Of a DNA stretch of 64,000 bases, positions 1 through 12,176 are shown one piece after another. This stretch comes from Aquarana catesbeiana (lineage: Eukaryota; Chordata; Amphibia; Anura; Ranidae): contig NC_133327.1 of the NCBI RefSeq assembly GCF_042186555.1, positions 105,923,167-105,987,166 of the forward strand. The letters are read 5' to 3'. Position 1 is the first letter of the stretch; the number at the start of each line of letters is the position of its first letter. The notes beneath the pieces are model-generated. The model was not told the origin of the DNA, did not search any database, and was given only the letters and a program-made list of their open reading frames with translations. The position numbers and the translations under genes were made by a program.

Positions 1-337
1 AAATGTTGGGAGACTTGGAACCAATCTGCTTACGGTGAAGCGCTTTTTTCCCCCTCCACCCCTATATTTTAACCCTCTGTAATAAATATATAGGTTGTCG
101 GCAGTTTCTTGACATGTTGTTTTTCATTGGTGTGCATACACATAAGATTGCTGTGTAACTCTTCAGTTTAAAGAATACTTGTGCTTTGTTATACGCACAT
201 GTTAGATCTCCTCCTTTTTGGTCATTCCTTTGAAAATCTGTTTTCAAATTACACTTGCTGTCTTATGTTCTTTGTGTTCTGTATTTTGGGAAACTTTCAA
301 TAAAAATACAATTATATAAAAAAATAAAAAAAATAAA
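1..337 (+). repeat. possible 3' tail of a polyadenylated retrotransposon
   Basis: An AATAAA signal at 299-304 is followed about 20 bases later by an A-rich run (about 318-337). The sequence before it has no open frame of note. This resembles the 3' end of an L1/Tx1-type LINE, as at 29881-29900 and 38212-38242. The upstream part lies outside the window and no target duplication can be checked. It could instead be the 3' UTR of a host gene. Confidence 0.3.
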
Positions 338-1109
338 TGTAACTGCCCTTAAGCTGCATTTATACTTCAAATATTAATTTTCTAACAAAAGTAGAGTTCC
401 TTTAAGGGCACAGAGGAACACGTGAGAGACATTGCTTATGCCAAAAGGGCTAGCCTGTTATTTTTCTCTGTAAAAGAGATTGCATTGTGAGTTCATTCCA
501 GAATTGTTCAAATTATGTTTACCTAAGCAGCCGAAATATCTTTCATTCTAATAAGCTTTTTTAAAAAATCTTTTGCATACCTACTTGTGAATGTTTGTGT
601 ATAAATCAGGTTGTATTTTACTAGCCATTTACGTCACACATGGTTATGGAAACACTGATTATGTTTTCTTATAATAGTTATATAAAGAGATTAGTTATGA
701 AAGCAAATTTATGAAGGACCACAAACTAAAGAACATCATATATCATTATAGCTGTGAAATGTGATATGAAATGGATGTTAGACCTGAGTTTGGGTTATGA
801 TGAATCCTGACATGTCCTTAATTCACATAAAGCCAGGACTAGTGACATATTCCTCACTGCATGCATTGCTTAACCTTTACAGCGCCTCAGACGTCATCTG
901 GATGTCTAAAAATATGACCTTAGAAGCCCTAAGGCTGGGAAATGATGTCTAGTCAAAAATTAGAAAAATGCCAGAATAAAGAGCAGCATGGCAGCCACGA
1001 CAGTGTCTGCTCTGTCTGCTCTTCTGTGCATACAGTTAATGATAAAGGAATGAATACTATAGTCCAAATTTTAGGAAATATGGGGAGATATACTGTTAAT
1101 TGATCAGTA
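338..1109. other. AT-rich DNA without recognisable feature
   Basis: No long open frame, tandem repeat or terminal inverted repeat was seen here. The short open frames are what AT-rich non-coding DNA gives by chance. Confidence 0.5.
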
Positions 1110-1216
1110 CTATATATATATATATATATACACATATTTATATATAATTTAATACGATGTGTAAAAAATGGTTTTAGATATATTAACAGAACATATATCT
1201 ATAATGTGCCAAAAGG

Positions 1217-1310
<94 letters not shown>
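1110..1310. repeat. (TA)n and (GT)n(TA)n microsatellites
   Basis: A short TA run lies at about 1110-1130. A compound array at 1216-1310 starts with about ten GT units and continues as an almost pure TA run. It is a likely length-polymorphic site and assembly weak point. Confidence 0.9.
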
Positions 1311-1314
<4 letters not shown>

Positions 1315-1902
1315 CAAAACAATCACAACTGATAATTCCTCAATAGAGTGCACTAAATATTTGAGGGGCCATTCAACAGTATAATCCAGTGAAGCAACTA
1401 CAAGTCCAAAAGGAAGTGCAGTGAATATCTAAGTAACCAATCTTCAAAACCGTGAAGCATACATTATATAGAAGAGATCTTCCAAGAACTTCTACCTTGT
1501 GGTCATCGCCACCTAGTCACACTTCAATTTCCTTTGAGGATCAACTCACCAGATGATGTTGACCCCTTAAGTGAATATGTGGGTCTAGCAGCGCTTGTAA
1601 TTCTTTCTGTGAATCACAGGGACTTCTATTAACTCCTTAGCACCACTTATCAGATCCAAGTGATATGTATGAATTGATTATAAAACAAAAAGATTGGGAA
1701 ACCATCACAGTGCAATCTACATTTGTTATAATATGGAATTTAAAAAAAATCACAGAACTCACATTTTCTGAGTGCTATCCCAGCACTCAGAATACACAGG
1801 TGTATTATTGCTGGCCAGACAGTGTAAGTTGCACTGACTTCTCGTAAACGTGCACACTTCTCCACACAATTATGTCACTGTGCCAATGCCCCAACCAACG
1901 CA
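1311..1902. other. unassigned DNA
   Basis: No coding potential beyond about 60 codons and no clear repeat boundary. The composition is less AT-biased than the flanks, so it may belong to an old interspersed repeat I cannot name. Confidence 0.4.
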
Positions 1903-1960
1903 TTTTGTCACACTGACTTCCTCAAGAGCAACCGCTTTTGATGAAGTCAGTGTGACAAAA
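1903..1960. repeat. short perfect inverted repeat (hairpin)
   Basis: The arm TTTTGTCACACTGACTTC at 1903-1920 is exactly complementary to 1943-1960, giving an 18-bp stem with a 22-base loop. No flanking duplication or larger inverted repeat was found. It may be the core of a decayed MITE. Confidence 0.7.
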
Positions 1961-2079
1961 CACACCAAACACACTGAACACCATATAAGTGTTTTTACTA
2001 GTCCACAATGGAAGATGAAGTTACTTATCAGGTGTTATATGTAACTATAATTGAGTGGAAGTTTCCTGAGCCACAAGCA

Positions 2080-2960
2080 AGAAAAACAAAAATTGATTTG
2101 TTGGGCAATATGTACTCCTTTTCAGCTAAGTTACTGTGTCAGAGGGAAAGAGCATGCAGATTTCTTCTTGATTAAACAAACAAAGTTTATATTTTAAACT
2201 TTAGATTTTTTAAGTCTCTTTGATAGTCAGCTTTTTCCAAGGGAGAGAGCAGGCAGATTTAATGTCCAATAAAAATAAAAATAAATGTTAGTGTCGATTT
2301 CAAAGGTCTGAAGCCCAAAAAAATGTTCAGGTTTGCAGCACAACTGTAGCCTTTATTGGATAGGCCACAATTTTTGAGGAAAAGATCAAGCACATTGCAA
2401 CTGGAAGTAAAAAATGTATGTACTGTTGGAGACTGAAGATGGAAAAATGTTACATATTTGCACCACAGATCTTAAGCCTGTGTATACAGGTTGCAATTTC
2501 TGTGCAACTGAGTAGGCACATGACATCAGTAAATAGAAAATTAGGGTTTTATGTGTTAGATTGGGAAGGGAAACATTTACAGTTTAGCATCACACCTATT
2601 AAGCCATTTTGGGCAGGCTGTGGTGTATTAGGAAATAAGCAGGAATATTGCATCTAAAAAGGAAACATTTGTGCCTATTTGTTTCAAATTTTAAAGAAAA
2701 ATCTAAAAAATATTTGCAACACATCTTTGAGAACTTTATTTCTGAGGGAGAGAGCTAGCAAACTGCATGTAGAATAAAAAAATGTATTCTAGTTTTGTTT
2801 GAATTTTAAAACAAAAACATGTAAGCCTTTTTTAATAGATCACTATTTCTGACAGGGAGAACATTATTGAATGTATAAGACAAAATCTTTGTGTAGACAT
2901 ACTATAAATACAGATTTGCTGCAGAGAATCTAATCCTTATTAATGAGAGAGTAATTTTTA
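2080..2960. repeat. diverged degenerate repeat-like AT-rich DNA
   Basis: A motif like AGGGAGAGAGCAGGCAGATT recurs in changed form near 2140, 2240, 2742 and 2855, each time in AT-rich DNA. This suggests an old tandem or dispersed repeat. The spacing is irregular, so the call is weak. No gene is visible. Confidence 0.3.
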
Positions 2961-4651
2961 GGCAGAGATTCAAACATGGCTCACTCCCCCCCTTTTTTTC
3001 ACGAGCCAAGTCAGCTACTTTAAATGGCACATGAGTCTACTTTATATGTATATTATTTTTTCACAGAAGCCCCACGGTTCATATCCACTAGCATTCACTA
3101 CCATAGTTTCTGATGGGGCATTCCTCCTTATAAGATGTCCATTCATTGATGGTTTTTGCCGGTCTGTCGCCGCAGTGCTATCATCTCAGCTCCCAGGGGG
3201 ATGTTTTTCTCATAGTGCCTCCAATCGATTATAACATTCTCTATGCTTTTTTACCTTGTTTCTACCCATAGGTAAGAGTGTTGGGACTATAGGAAAATAA
3301 TATATGAATAGGGGCAGATGGCGCTACCTGAATTGGATAAATGATACTGTGTGTAGGCTGAGAACTTATGTATCCTGTGTATTCTCCTCAAAAGAGATTA
3401 CCCAGTGCATTAATCCAAAGGAAAAAATAAAAAATATTAATAAATTAAATAAATAAAAATATATGGATTGTATTTAAAAGTTGTGTATCTATGTGCCCAA
3501 TGGGATTAATATCCCATACCTCTAGGTGCAGCCAACTATAAACAAGCCTACAATGAAAATATATATATATATCAAAATACAGGTAAGCAAACAAATTCAT
3601 CAATGGTGATGACACCAAATTATAAATACTAAGTGTAGCAATAGCACAGCCCCCCTAATGGTGTATAAGGGGTAAACGTAGGCCAAGTACTCCTTCCAAC
3701 TGTTAAACTAGCTGGGAATAGTTGATATAATCAGTCCACGACCAGTGCCTTATATTGGTTAAATATTCGCACTATATCTCCGCTGTGCACAATATACAGA
3801 GCTGGTGAAGCAAACCCAGCACTTTTCTTCACCATGAGAACAACCAATTGTGAATTATAACAGCATATAAAGACCAAACTGTGCCAAAGATATGTAAATG
3901 TGCCACAAATTAAAATAAGAAACTATAAAATATAAAATAGAAAGTGAATAGATAAAAGTCAGTGTTTATGAAAGTCCTCAGTTAACATTCAGTTCATTCA
4001 GGAGTTCCTGCGTAGGGTGACTTTAGTGATGACAACGGTAAATCTGCAGTGACTTAGGTGCTCCCCCTCAAGGGTCCCCACTCACCAGCTCCCCGCACCC
4101 CTGCAGGGGTAATGCGTATGTAGAAACCAGTGTTGTTTTAAGATCCAATGGAGTTGTTCCTAACCGCCTTCTGCTCTGGATGTGGGTGTCCTTCACGATT
4201 GAATTTTTTCTTCATACAAAAGAAAACAGGGCTCCCATAGTGTGATACCGTATATTTTTATTAAAAAACTAAGTCCAACGACCAAACATAAACGAAAAAT
4301 TAAAACCAGTTAATCACTCCAATAAGGAGTGTAGGTATCACACTGCGCAAGGGAGAGGGACTATAGGTCTATATACTATAGGTTTTTTGTTCCCTCTCTT
4401 CCTGCTTTAGTTACTACTATTAACGGCCAATTTACATTTTATTATAGATATCTCCAGTGTACAGTTGATCCTGATGAGTGGAAATTATCCACCAGCACCT
4501 CCCAGCCCTTTAGAAGGTTTCAGATGCTGGGAGGTGGGGCGGGGCTTATGATCATGTGACCACTGTAATTAGCTGTTACGGCGATCACATGATCGGAAGG
4601 CTCCCGATCGTAAGAAGTGATCATGAGCTTTCCGTTAGCCGCCGGTAACTG
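2961..4651. other. unassigned DNA, probably old interspersed repeats
   Basis: There is no open frame with recognisable homology. The stretch contains (TA)n-like and A-rich patches (3420-3475, 3555-3575) and sequences that look like decayed retroposon ends. I could not find boundaries or inverted repeats. Confidence 0.35.
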
Positions 4652-4790
4652 TGGGATGAGCCCGATGTTCCCGTCAAACGTAAGTTTGACGCGAACATGG
4701 AGTGTCTGCCTGTTCGCCAAACAGCGAACAATATGCAGGGTTTGCGGCAAATTCGAAAACGGGTGACCCTGCCCCCCTGTGACACCACGG
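4652..4790 (+). mobile_element. decayed hAT-type terminus fragment
   Basis: The segment starts with GGGATGAGCCCGATGTTC and contains a palindrome of GTCAAAC / GTTTGAC arms, then GCGAACATGG. This parallels the left end of the intact hAT at 9708, which has TAGGGATGAGC followed by a GTTCGAGTCGAAC palindrome. No matching right end or target duplication was found, so it is probably a truncated, older relative. Confidence 0.45.
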
Positions 4791-5220
4791 GGAAGCCCGG
4801 TAGAAGATGAATGGACATCAATGGACATTTTTATTTTTGCATCAAGATTTTACTGGTGCTATGTCACAGCAATCATGCATTTACCATGGGTTTTTACTTG
4901 TTTGAATCATGAATCAATTATATATTACCAATCATGTTTGTACATATTTGGGTTTACTGCTATTCTATTATGAATCATGTGGAATAATGTTATATTATGC
5001 AATTATTTTTTATATTATGTGATTCTGTATGTTACCTTTTGAGTTAATATTATATTACCTTGCACTATGCCCATCTGTACTAATACATTTTGTATTTACT
5101 AATATTGATTGATTCATTCTACCCCAGTGATGTGTTTCATCCAAAGTCCCATTACCCCCCTATTTTTCCCCAGTTCCCCTTCCTTTACAAACAATAGGGA
5201 TGGAGATACTTGTACTATAT
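4791..5220. other. AT-rich DNA without recognisable feature
   Basis: AT-rich with repeated ATTATATTA-like words. No gene or bounded repeat is supported. Confidence 0.4.
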
Positions 5221-5961
5221 AGTCGTTGCCTCATATAAAGTCCCAGCATTCTCTTTTTTCTTTAAAAGCAGAGATTAGGCCTATTTCAGCCAGAAATATT
5301 ACCTAAAACTGCGCAAAACAGAATCTCATCCTTTTAAAAGGAAACACATTTAGAGGCATAGAGTCGACTTCTTTCAGTCAGAAAAATGAATCAAATGTAT
5401 TTTCTAGAACGACACTATATGAAAATTGTATGGATTCAAGTAAAAAGAATCTCATCCATTTTAACGGGAGGTAATCTTGACGACAAAAATGAAAGTGTTT
5501 TTTGAAAAGTTTATTTTTTTAATGGCATATCATGTAATTTGTACAGATTCACTTAACAGAATCCCAAACTTTTCCATGGGAGACAATTTGGGAGAGAAGG
5601 AGTTGGTATATTTCAACCATAAATCTTACATGAAATTGAATTGTAATTATTTTATAAATTACATTGAATTATTTTCTAAACTGAATAACATTATTTAGGA
5701 TTTGATGGCTTTTGGAAGTATAGAGTAGGCATATTTCATCCATAAATATTGGGTGAAATTTTAATTTTTTCAGAAACACTATATAATCATCGAAGCACAG
5801 AATTTTACCCTTTTTAATAAGAGGCAATTTGGGAGGCAGGGAGTAGGCATTTATCAGGCAGAAATATAAAACGAAAATTTAGTTTATCTAAAATGATATA
5901 AATAATGAACAGATTTGATGTATGTAATCACAACTTTTTTAATCATTTGACAACTGGGTAC
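5221..5961. repeat. diverged tandem repeat, unit very roughly 120-160 bp
   Basis: Words such as GGAGGCAATTTGGGAGGCA, GAGTAGGCATATTTCA and ACACTATAT recur in the same order near 5345, 5570, 5730 and 5830 with many substitutions. This fits an old tandem repeat. A 73-codon open frame here is AT-rich and lacks homology, so I do not call it a gene. Confidence 0.4.
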
Positions 5962-5965
5962 TTAA

Positions 5966-8438
5966 ACCCCTTCCTTACCAGACCAATTTTTAGTTTTCGG
6001 TGCTCTCACATTTTGAATGACAATTACTCAGTCATGCAACTCTGTACCCATATGAAATTTTTGTCCTTTTTTTCACACAAATAGAGCTTTCTTTTGGTGC
6101 CATTTAATCACCGCTGTTTTTTTTTTTTGCGCTATAATTGAAAAAAGACAGAAAATTCTGTAAGGAAAATACATTTTTCTTTGTTTCTGTTATAAAATTT
6201 TGCAAATGAAGAATTTTTCTTCATAAATTTTGGCCAAATTTTATACTGCTACAAATCTTTGGTAAAAATAATCTAAATCAGTGTATATTATTTGGTCTGT
6301 GTGAAAGTTATAGAGTCCACAAGCTATGGTGCAAATCTCTGAAAATTGATCACACCTGAAGTACTGACGGCTTAGCTCATTTCTTGAGACCCTAACAAGC
6401 CAGGACAGTACAAATACCCCCAACCCCCAAATGACCCCTTTTTGGAAAGTAGGCATTAGAAGGTATTTAGAAAGAGGCATGGTGATTTTTTTGAAGTTGT
6501 AATTTTTTCCCACAATTCTTTGCAAAATCAAGATTGTTTTTTTCTTTTTTTTTCACAAAAGTGTCATATTATCAGGTTATTTCTCACACACAGCATATGC
6601 ATACCACAAATTACACCCCAAAATACATTCTACTACTCCTCCTGAGTATGGTGATACCACATGTGTGAGACTTTTACACACCGTGGCCACATACAGAGGC
6701 TCAACATGCAGGGAGCACCATCAGGGGTTCTAAGAGCATAAATTACACATCTAATTTCTTGACGACCTCTTACAATTTTGAAGGCCCTGGAGCACCAGGA
6801 CAATGGAAATGCCCAAAAAAATTACCCCATTTTGGAAAGAAAACAACCCAATGTATAATCTATGAGGCATATCGAGTCTTTTGAACATGTCATTTTTTTT
6901 CTATACATTTTTGGAAAATGTGAAAAGAAAATGAAAACATATTTTTTTAGACAAAATTGTCTATTTATACAATATTTCTAACACATAGCATGTACATACC
7001 AAAAATTACACCCCAAAATAGATTTTCCTACTCCTCCTGAGTACAGCGATACCACATGTGTGAGACTTTTACACAGCATGGTCACATACAGATGCCCAAC
7101 ATGCAGGGAGCACAATCAGGTGTTCTATGAGCATACATTTCAAATCTAATTTGACTACCTATTACACTTTGAGGCACTGTAGTGGCATGGTTGCAAACTG
7201 ATGTGGCATGGATAAGCCGTGGATGGGGGTGGATAAGCATGGTTGAGCCATAAATGTGGATGGCTGGGTATGGCTGAGTATGGATGGGATGGCTGAGTAT
7301 GGCTGGGTGGGTATGGCTGAGTATGGATGGATGGGTGAGTATTGCTGAGTATGGCTGAGTATAGGTGGCTGAGCATGGATGGATGGATGAGTATTGCTGA
7401 AGATGGATGAGTATTGCTGAGTATGGATGAGTATTGCTGAGTATGGATGGATGGATGGATGAGTATTGCTGAGCATGGATGGATGGATAAGTATTGCTGA
7501 GCATGGATGGATGAGTATTGCTGAGCATGGATGGATGGGTGAGTATTTCTGAGCATGGATGAGTATTGCTGAGTATGGAGGGATGCACGGATGAGTATTG
7601 CTGAGTATGGATGGCTGAGCATGGATGGATGAGTATTGCTGGGTATGGATGGATGAGTATTGCTGAGTATGGATGGATGAGTATTGCTGAGCATGGATGG
7701 ATGGATGAGTATTTCTGAGCTTGGATGAGTATGGATGGTATGGATGGATGGATGAGTATTGCTGAGTATGGATGGATGGATGAGTATTGCTGAGCATGGA
7801 TGGATGGATGGATGAGTATTGCTGAGCATGGATGGATGGATGAGTATTGCTAAGCATGGATGGATGAGTATTGCTGAGCATGGATGGATGGGTGAGTATT
7901 TCTGAGCATGGATAAGTATTGCTGAGTATGGAGGGATGCATGGATGAGTATTGCTGAATATGGATGGCTGAGCATGGATGGATGGATGAGTATTGCTGAG
8001 CATGGATGGATGGATGAGTATTTCTGAGCATTGGTGAGTATTGATGGGATGGATGAGTATTTCTGAGCATGGATGGGAGAGTATTTCTGAGCATGGATGG
8101 AATGGATGGATGGCTGGAATGGGCACAGATAAGCGCTGTGGGCACTACACATCCAGCCCACAGCGCTGCTGCACCCGATCTCTCCCCTCTGCAATCGCAT
8201 TGTACCAATAGGTATGGGGAGGGGAGAGAGGAACCGGACATGACACGGGTTTATTTACAAATGACGGAGCGATCATGTGGTAAACGGCAGCTGTCAGTGG
8301 CCATTTACCGTTATCCGTGATGCGCCGGGTCTAGTCACGGATATTCCTGAGGTGCGTGCCCCAGGGGGAGCGCAGAAATAAGATTCTGGGAGGGCGTCCA
8401 TGGTTGCTGTAGCCAGCTATGGCCTGGTCGGCATGTGG
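5966..8438. mobile_element. large TTAA-flanked non-autonomous element with internal minisatellite
   Basis: TTAA lies at 5962-5965 and 8439-8442. The left end ACCCCTTCCTTACCAGACC and the reverse complement of the right end, ACCACATGCCGACCAGGCC, are imperfect inverted copies. The same end type (CCNCTTNNNGACC) bounds 21793-22745 and 30289-31544. All three carry a related inner sequence around an AAAAAGAGCTTTCTTTTGG-like core. Two diverged direct copies of about 400 bp lie at 6560-7180, followed by the minisatellite at 7197-8115. No transposase is present. The TTAA flanks suggest mobilisation by a piggyBac-type enzyme, which is an inference. Confidence 0.65.
7197..8115. repeat. GGAT-rich minisatellite
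   Basis: Tandem variants of a GGATGAGTATTGCTGAGCAT unit are separated by variable numbers of GGAT. The array is purine-rich on the plus strand. Because stops are rare on the minus strand, long open frames of up to 359 codons made of HPSMLSNT-like repeats appear there in several frames. I regard these as non-coding products of the repeat. Confidence 0.9.
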
Positions 8439-8642
8439 TTAATCCAAGGATATCCCCCCCCCCCCAGTCACGTACAATTCCCCATGGTTTGTGAAGAATC
8501 ACTTTGCACTATGTCCTCCTCCTCCTACTGACTGCTGCCACAGCAACAGTACTACTCCTCCTCATGAAATTGCTATAAAAAGGTCTATAATACTATCAGT
8601 ATAAAAATTAGAACAGCATAAAAATTATAGAATTTTATTTAA

Positions 8643-9542
8643 AGTGTTGAAAACCCACTTAGAAAAAAAAATTAATAAAACCTGCAAGACAAAGGCATAA
8701 TGAGCTAGTATGAATATGCATACTAGCTCATTATGTATTACTTACCTTAGATTCAAGCTCCCGCAGCGGTCCTCGTTCACCACTACGGCCGGAGACATCG
8801 CTCCCGGAGTTACTTCCGGGTATCGTGGGCCCTGGCGCTGTGATTGGCCTGAGCCACGATGACGTCACTCCCACGCATGCACATGAGAGCCGCCGCTAAC
8901 AGCACGGTCTAACTGAAGCAATGGCACGTACTGCCATTGCTTCAGTGAACATGTGCCAATGACGTTGGAACATGCAAATACAGGGGATATCTCCTAAACC
9001 GTGCAGGTTTAGGAGATATCCTGGGTAGCTAAGCCTTATTATAGGCTTACCTGTAGCACAAAGTGGTCTGTTATGTCCTGTACACATGACCAGTTTTGCC
9101 GTTGGAAATAAACTCTGAAGGTTTCTCCGACAGACCTCCGACAGAATTCCATTCGTGTGGTCTTGCCTACACACGGTCAAACCAAAGTCCGACCAAAGTC
9201 CGACCGTCCAAAATGCGGTGACATACAGCACGTACGACAGGATTAGAAAATGGAAGTTCAATAGCCAGTAGCCAAAAGCTTCCGTCTCGTACTTGCTTCA
9301 GCGCATGCGTTGTTTTTGGTCCGCCGGAACAGCATACAGACGAGCGGTTTTCCCGATAGGAATTGGTTCCATCTGAAATATTTAGAACATGTTCTATTTC
9401 TAGGTCTGTCAGAATTTTCAAAAAAAAAAAAAAGTCAGATGAGGCACACACATGATCAGAATATACGATGAAAAGCTTCCGTCTGACTTTTTTTTTGGAC
9501 ATTCCGCTCGTGTGTACGCAGCTTTAGGGTTTGCAACCACTT
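8643..9542. mobile_element. TTAA-flanked MITE (host of a nested MITE)
   Basis: TTAA lies at 8639-8642 and 9543-9546, with ends AGTGTTGAAAACCC and GGGTTTGCAACCACTT. The sub-terminal palindrome CATAATGAGCTAGTATG (8696-8712 and 8719-8735) is shared with the element at 63400-63732. The right part is split by another MITE at about 9068-9526. It has no coding capacity. Confidence 0.75.
9068..9526. mobile_element. MITE, GTACACA-ended family, copy 1 (nested)
   Basis: It closely matches 43643-44041 over nearly its whole length, including the word GGAAGTTCAATAGCCAGTAG. Its ends are near-inverted (CCTGTACACATGACC left, CTCGTGTGTACGCAG right). It lies inside the TTAA element at 8643-9542 and is therefore younger than that host. 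The superfamily is not clear. Confidence 0.7.
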
Positions 9543-9723
9543 TTAAACAAATGAGCATAAAAAAACAACAATAGTATAGAAACAAATCTTAAATAATAGT
9601 ATCTATAAGCAATAAAGGTCTTTACTTTAAAATGTACTGTATGTCATACAGTGTTTCAAAAGTAAGGAGAAAAAATATACAATAAATATGAACACTGTAT
9701 TTCCAATTAGGGATGAGCTTCGT

Positions 9724-10010
9724 GTTCGAGTCGAACCCATGTTCGACTCGAACATCGGCTGTTCGATCGTTCGCCGAATTGCGAACGTTATGGGCCGTTC
9801 GCGCTAAATTCGTGTGGCGCGTCACGGCCCATAATTCACTGCGGCATCGCAGTGCATTGCTGGCTAATGATTGGCCAAGCATGCACTATGACCCGCATGC
9901 TTGGCCAATCACAGCGCCGTCAGTAGAGAGAGCTGTAATTGGCCAAAGCCAGGGTGGCTTTGGCCAATTATGGCTCAGGGGATTTAGTACACACCCCACA
10001 CTATATAAGG
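9724..10010 (+). promoter_or_regulatory. hAT 5' palindromes with CCAAT boxes and TATA box
   Basis: Three perfect palindromes occur in sequence. The first has arms GTTCGAGTCGAAC at 9724-9736 / 9741-9753. The second has GATTGGCCAAGCATGC at 9869-9884 / 9895-9910. The third has TAATTGGCCAAAGCCA at 9936-9951 / 9955-9970. The last two contain inverted CCAAT boxes. A TATA box (CTATATAAGG, 10001-10010) lies 31 bases beyond them, followed by a GC-rich hairpin. This is a plausible Pol II promoter. The first palindrome may also be a transposase binding site. Confidence 0.6.
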
Positions 10011-10242
10011 CCGCCTGCACGGCGGCCCTGTGTAGTGTGTGTTCCGGTGTGCTGAGAGATAGAGAGAGAGAGAGACAGTGTCATTTGATTTGAGTTAGAT
10101 AGATTAGGCAGAACAGTCAGTCAGTTAGCTGCACTTACAGTGTATTGTGTATATATATGCATCCCAGGTGTTGCATATATATACACTGTATTCAGTTTAG
10201 CTAGATCCGTTCCTGTTATCTTCTATCTAGACTATTTACATT

Positions 10243-12176
10243 TAATGCAGTGCGTCCTGCTCACAGTGTTCAGCTAGATCCGTTCCTGCTATTTACATTT
10301 AGTGCAGTGCGTCCTGCTCACAGTGTTCAGCTAGATCCGTTCCTGCTATTTACATTTAGTGCAGTGCGTCCTGCTCACAGTGTTCAGCTAGATCCGTTCC
10401 TGCTATTTACATTTAGTGCAGTGCGTCCTGCTCACAGTGTTCAGCTAGATCCGTTCCTGCTATTTACATTTAGTGCAGTGCGTCCTGCTCACAGTGTTCA
10501 GCTAGATCCGTTCCTGCTATTTACATTTAGTGCAGTGCGTCCTGCTCACAGTGTTCAGCTAGAGCCGTTCCTGCTATTTACATTTAGTGCAGTGCGTCCT
10601 GCTCACAGTGTTCAGCTAGATCCGTTCCTGTTATCTTCTAGACTATTTACATTTAGTGCAGTGCGTCCTGCTCACAGTGTTCAGCTAGATCCGTTCCTGC
10701 TATTTACATTTAGTGCAGTGCGTCCTGCTCACAGTGTTCAGCTAGATCCGTTCCTGTTATCTTCTAGACTATTTACATTTAGTGCAGTGCGTCCTGCTCA
10801 CAGTGTTCAGCTAGATCCGTTCCTGTTATCTTCTAGACTATTTACATTTAGTGCAGTGCGTCCTGCTCACAGTGTTCAGCTAGATCCGTTCCTGTTATCT
10901 TCTAGACTATTTACATTTAGTACAGTGCGTCCTGCTCACAGTGTTCAGCTAGATCCGTTCCTGTTAAATTCCTACTGACAGGCAGGCTTGTCTGGTTACA
11001 GTATATAAAGCTACCTGAAGAAAATTACAGGTGTTCTATTTGATCCTATTAGTACCACGGTCAGGCAGTTAGACTATTTACATTTAGTACAGTGCGTCCT
11101 GCTCACAGTGTTCAGCTAGATCCGTTCCTGTTATCTTCCTACTGACAGGCAGGCTTGTCTGGTTACAGTATATAAAGCTACCTGAAGAAAATTACAGGTG
11201 TTCTATTTGATCCTATTAGTACCACGGTCAGGCAGCTAGACTATTTACATTTAGTACAGTGCGTCCTGCTCACAGTGTTCAGCTAGATCCGTTCCTGTTA
11301 TCTTCCTACTGACAGGCAGGCTTGTCTGGTTACAGTATATAAAGCTACCTGAAGAAAATTACAGGTGTTCTATTTGATCCTATTAGTACCACGGTCAGGC
11401 AGCTAGACTATTTACATTTAGTGCAGTGCGTCCTGCTCACAGTGTTCAGCTAGATCCGTTCCTGTTATCTTCTAGACTATTTACATTTAGTGCAGTGCGT
11501 CCTGCTCACAGTGTTCAGCTAGATCCGTTCCTGTTATCTTCTAGACTATTTACATTTAGTGCAGTGCGTCCTGCTCACAGTGTTCAGCTAGATCCGTTCC
11601 TGTTATCTTCCTACTGACAGGCAGGCTTGTCTGGTTACAGTATATAAAGCTACCTGAAGAAAATTACAGGTGTTCTATTTGATCCTATTAGTACCACGGT
11701 CAGGCAACTAGACTATTTACATTTAGTACAGTGCGTCCTGCTCACAGTGTTCAGCTAGATCCGTTCCTGTTATCTTCCTACTGACAGGCAGGCTTGTCTG
11801 GTTACAGTATATAAAGCTACTTGAAGAAAATTACAGGTGTTCTATTTGATCCTATTAGTAACACGGTCAGGCAGCTAGACTATTTACATTTAGTACAGTG
11901 CGTCCTGCTCACAGTGTTCAGCTAGATCCGTTCCTGTTATCTTCCTACTGACAGGCAGGCTTGTCTGGTTACAGTATATAAAGCTACCTGAAGAAAATTA
12001 CAGGTGTTCTATTTGATCCTATTAGTACCACGGTCAGGCAGCTAGACTATTTACATTTAGTACAGTGCGTCCTGCTCACAGTGTTCAGCTATATCCGTTC
12101 CTGTTATCTTCCTACTGACAGGCAGGCTTGTCTGGTTACAGTATATAAAGCTACTTGAAGAAAATTACAGGTGTTC
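10243..12176 (+). repeat. compound tandem array (57-, 69- and 167-bp units) upstream of the transposase
   Basis: The first part is built from 57-bp units (GCAGTGCGTCCTGCTCACAG at the start) and 69-bp variants. From about 10971 a longer unit of 167 bp takes over, with the word GACTATTTAC at 11072, 11239, 11406, 11711, 11878 and 12045. Two extra 69-bp units follow 11406. Seven copies of TATATAAA occur, at 11002, 11169, 11336, 11641, 11808, 11975 and 12142. Copies are nearly identical. Because 57 and 69 are multiples of three, a 242-codon open frame appears; it lacks an ATG start and is not taken as a gene. Confidence 0.95.
12142..12149 (+). promoter_or_regulatory. candidate proximal TATA box of the transposase gene
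   Basis: TATATAAA in the last 167-bp unit lies 68 bases before the ATG at 12210. A start about 30 bases downstream would give a short leader. It is the seventh copy of the same box, so any of the seven could work. This is an inference from motif and distance only. Confidence 0.4.

Noticed and set aside
7082..8241. Minus-strand open frames of 116-359 codons rich in HPSMLSNT repeats
   Set aside because: They come from the GGAT minisatellite in overlapping frames; repeated low-complexity text in more than one frame points to non-coding DNA.
9713..10093. 126-codon frame at the hAT left end
   Set aside because: It lies in palindromic terminal DNA that includes the terminal repeat and the promoter, with no homology.
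10250..10978. 242-codon open frame of VRPAHSVQLDPFLL repeats in the hAT array, and a similar 63-codon frame at 11426
   Set aside because: The repeat units are 57 and 69 bp, both multiples of three, so one open unit leaves the whole array open. The frame starts at GTG, not ATG, and there is no homology.
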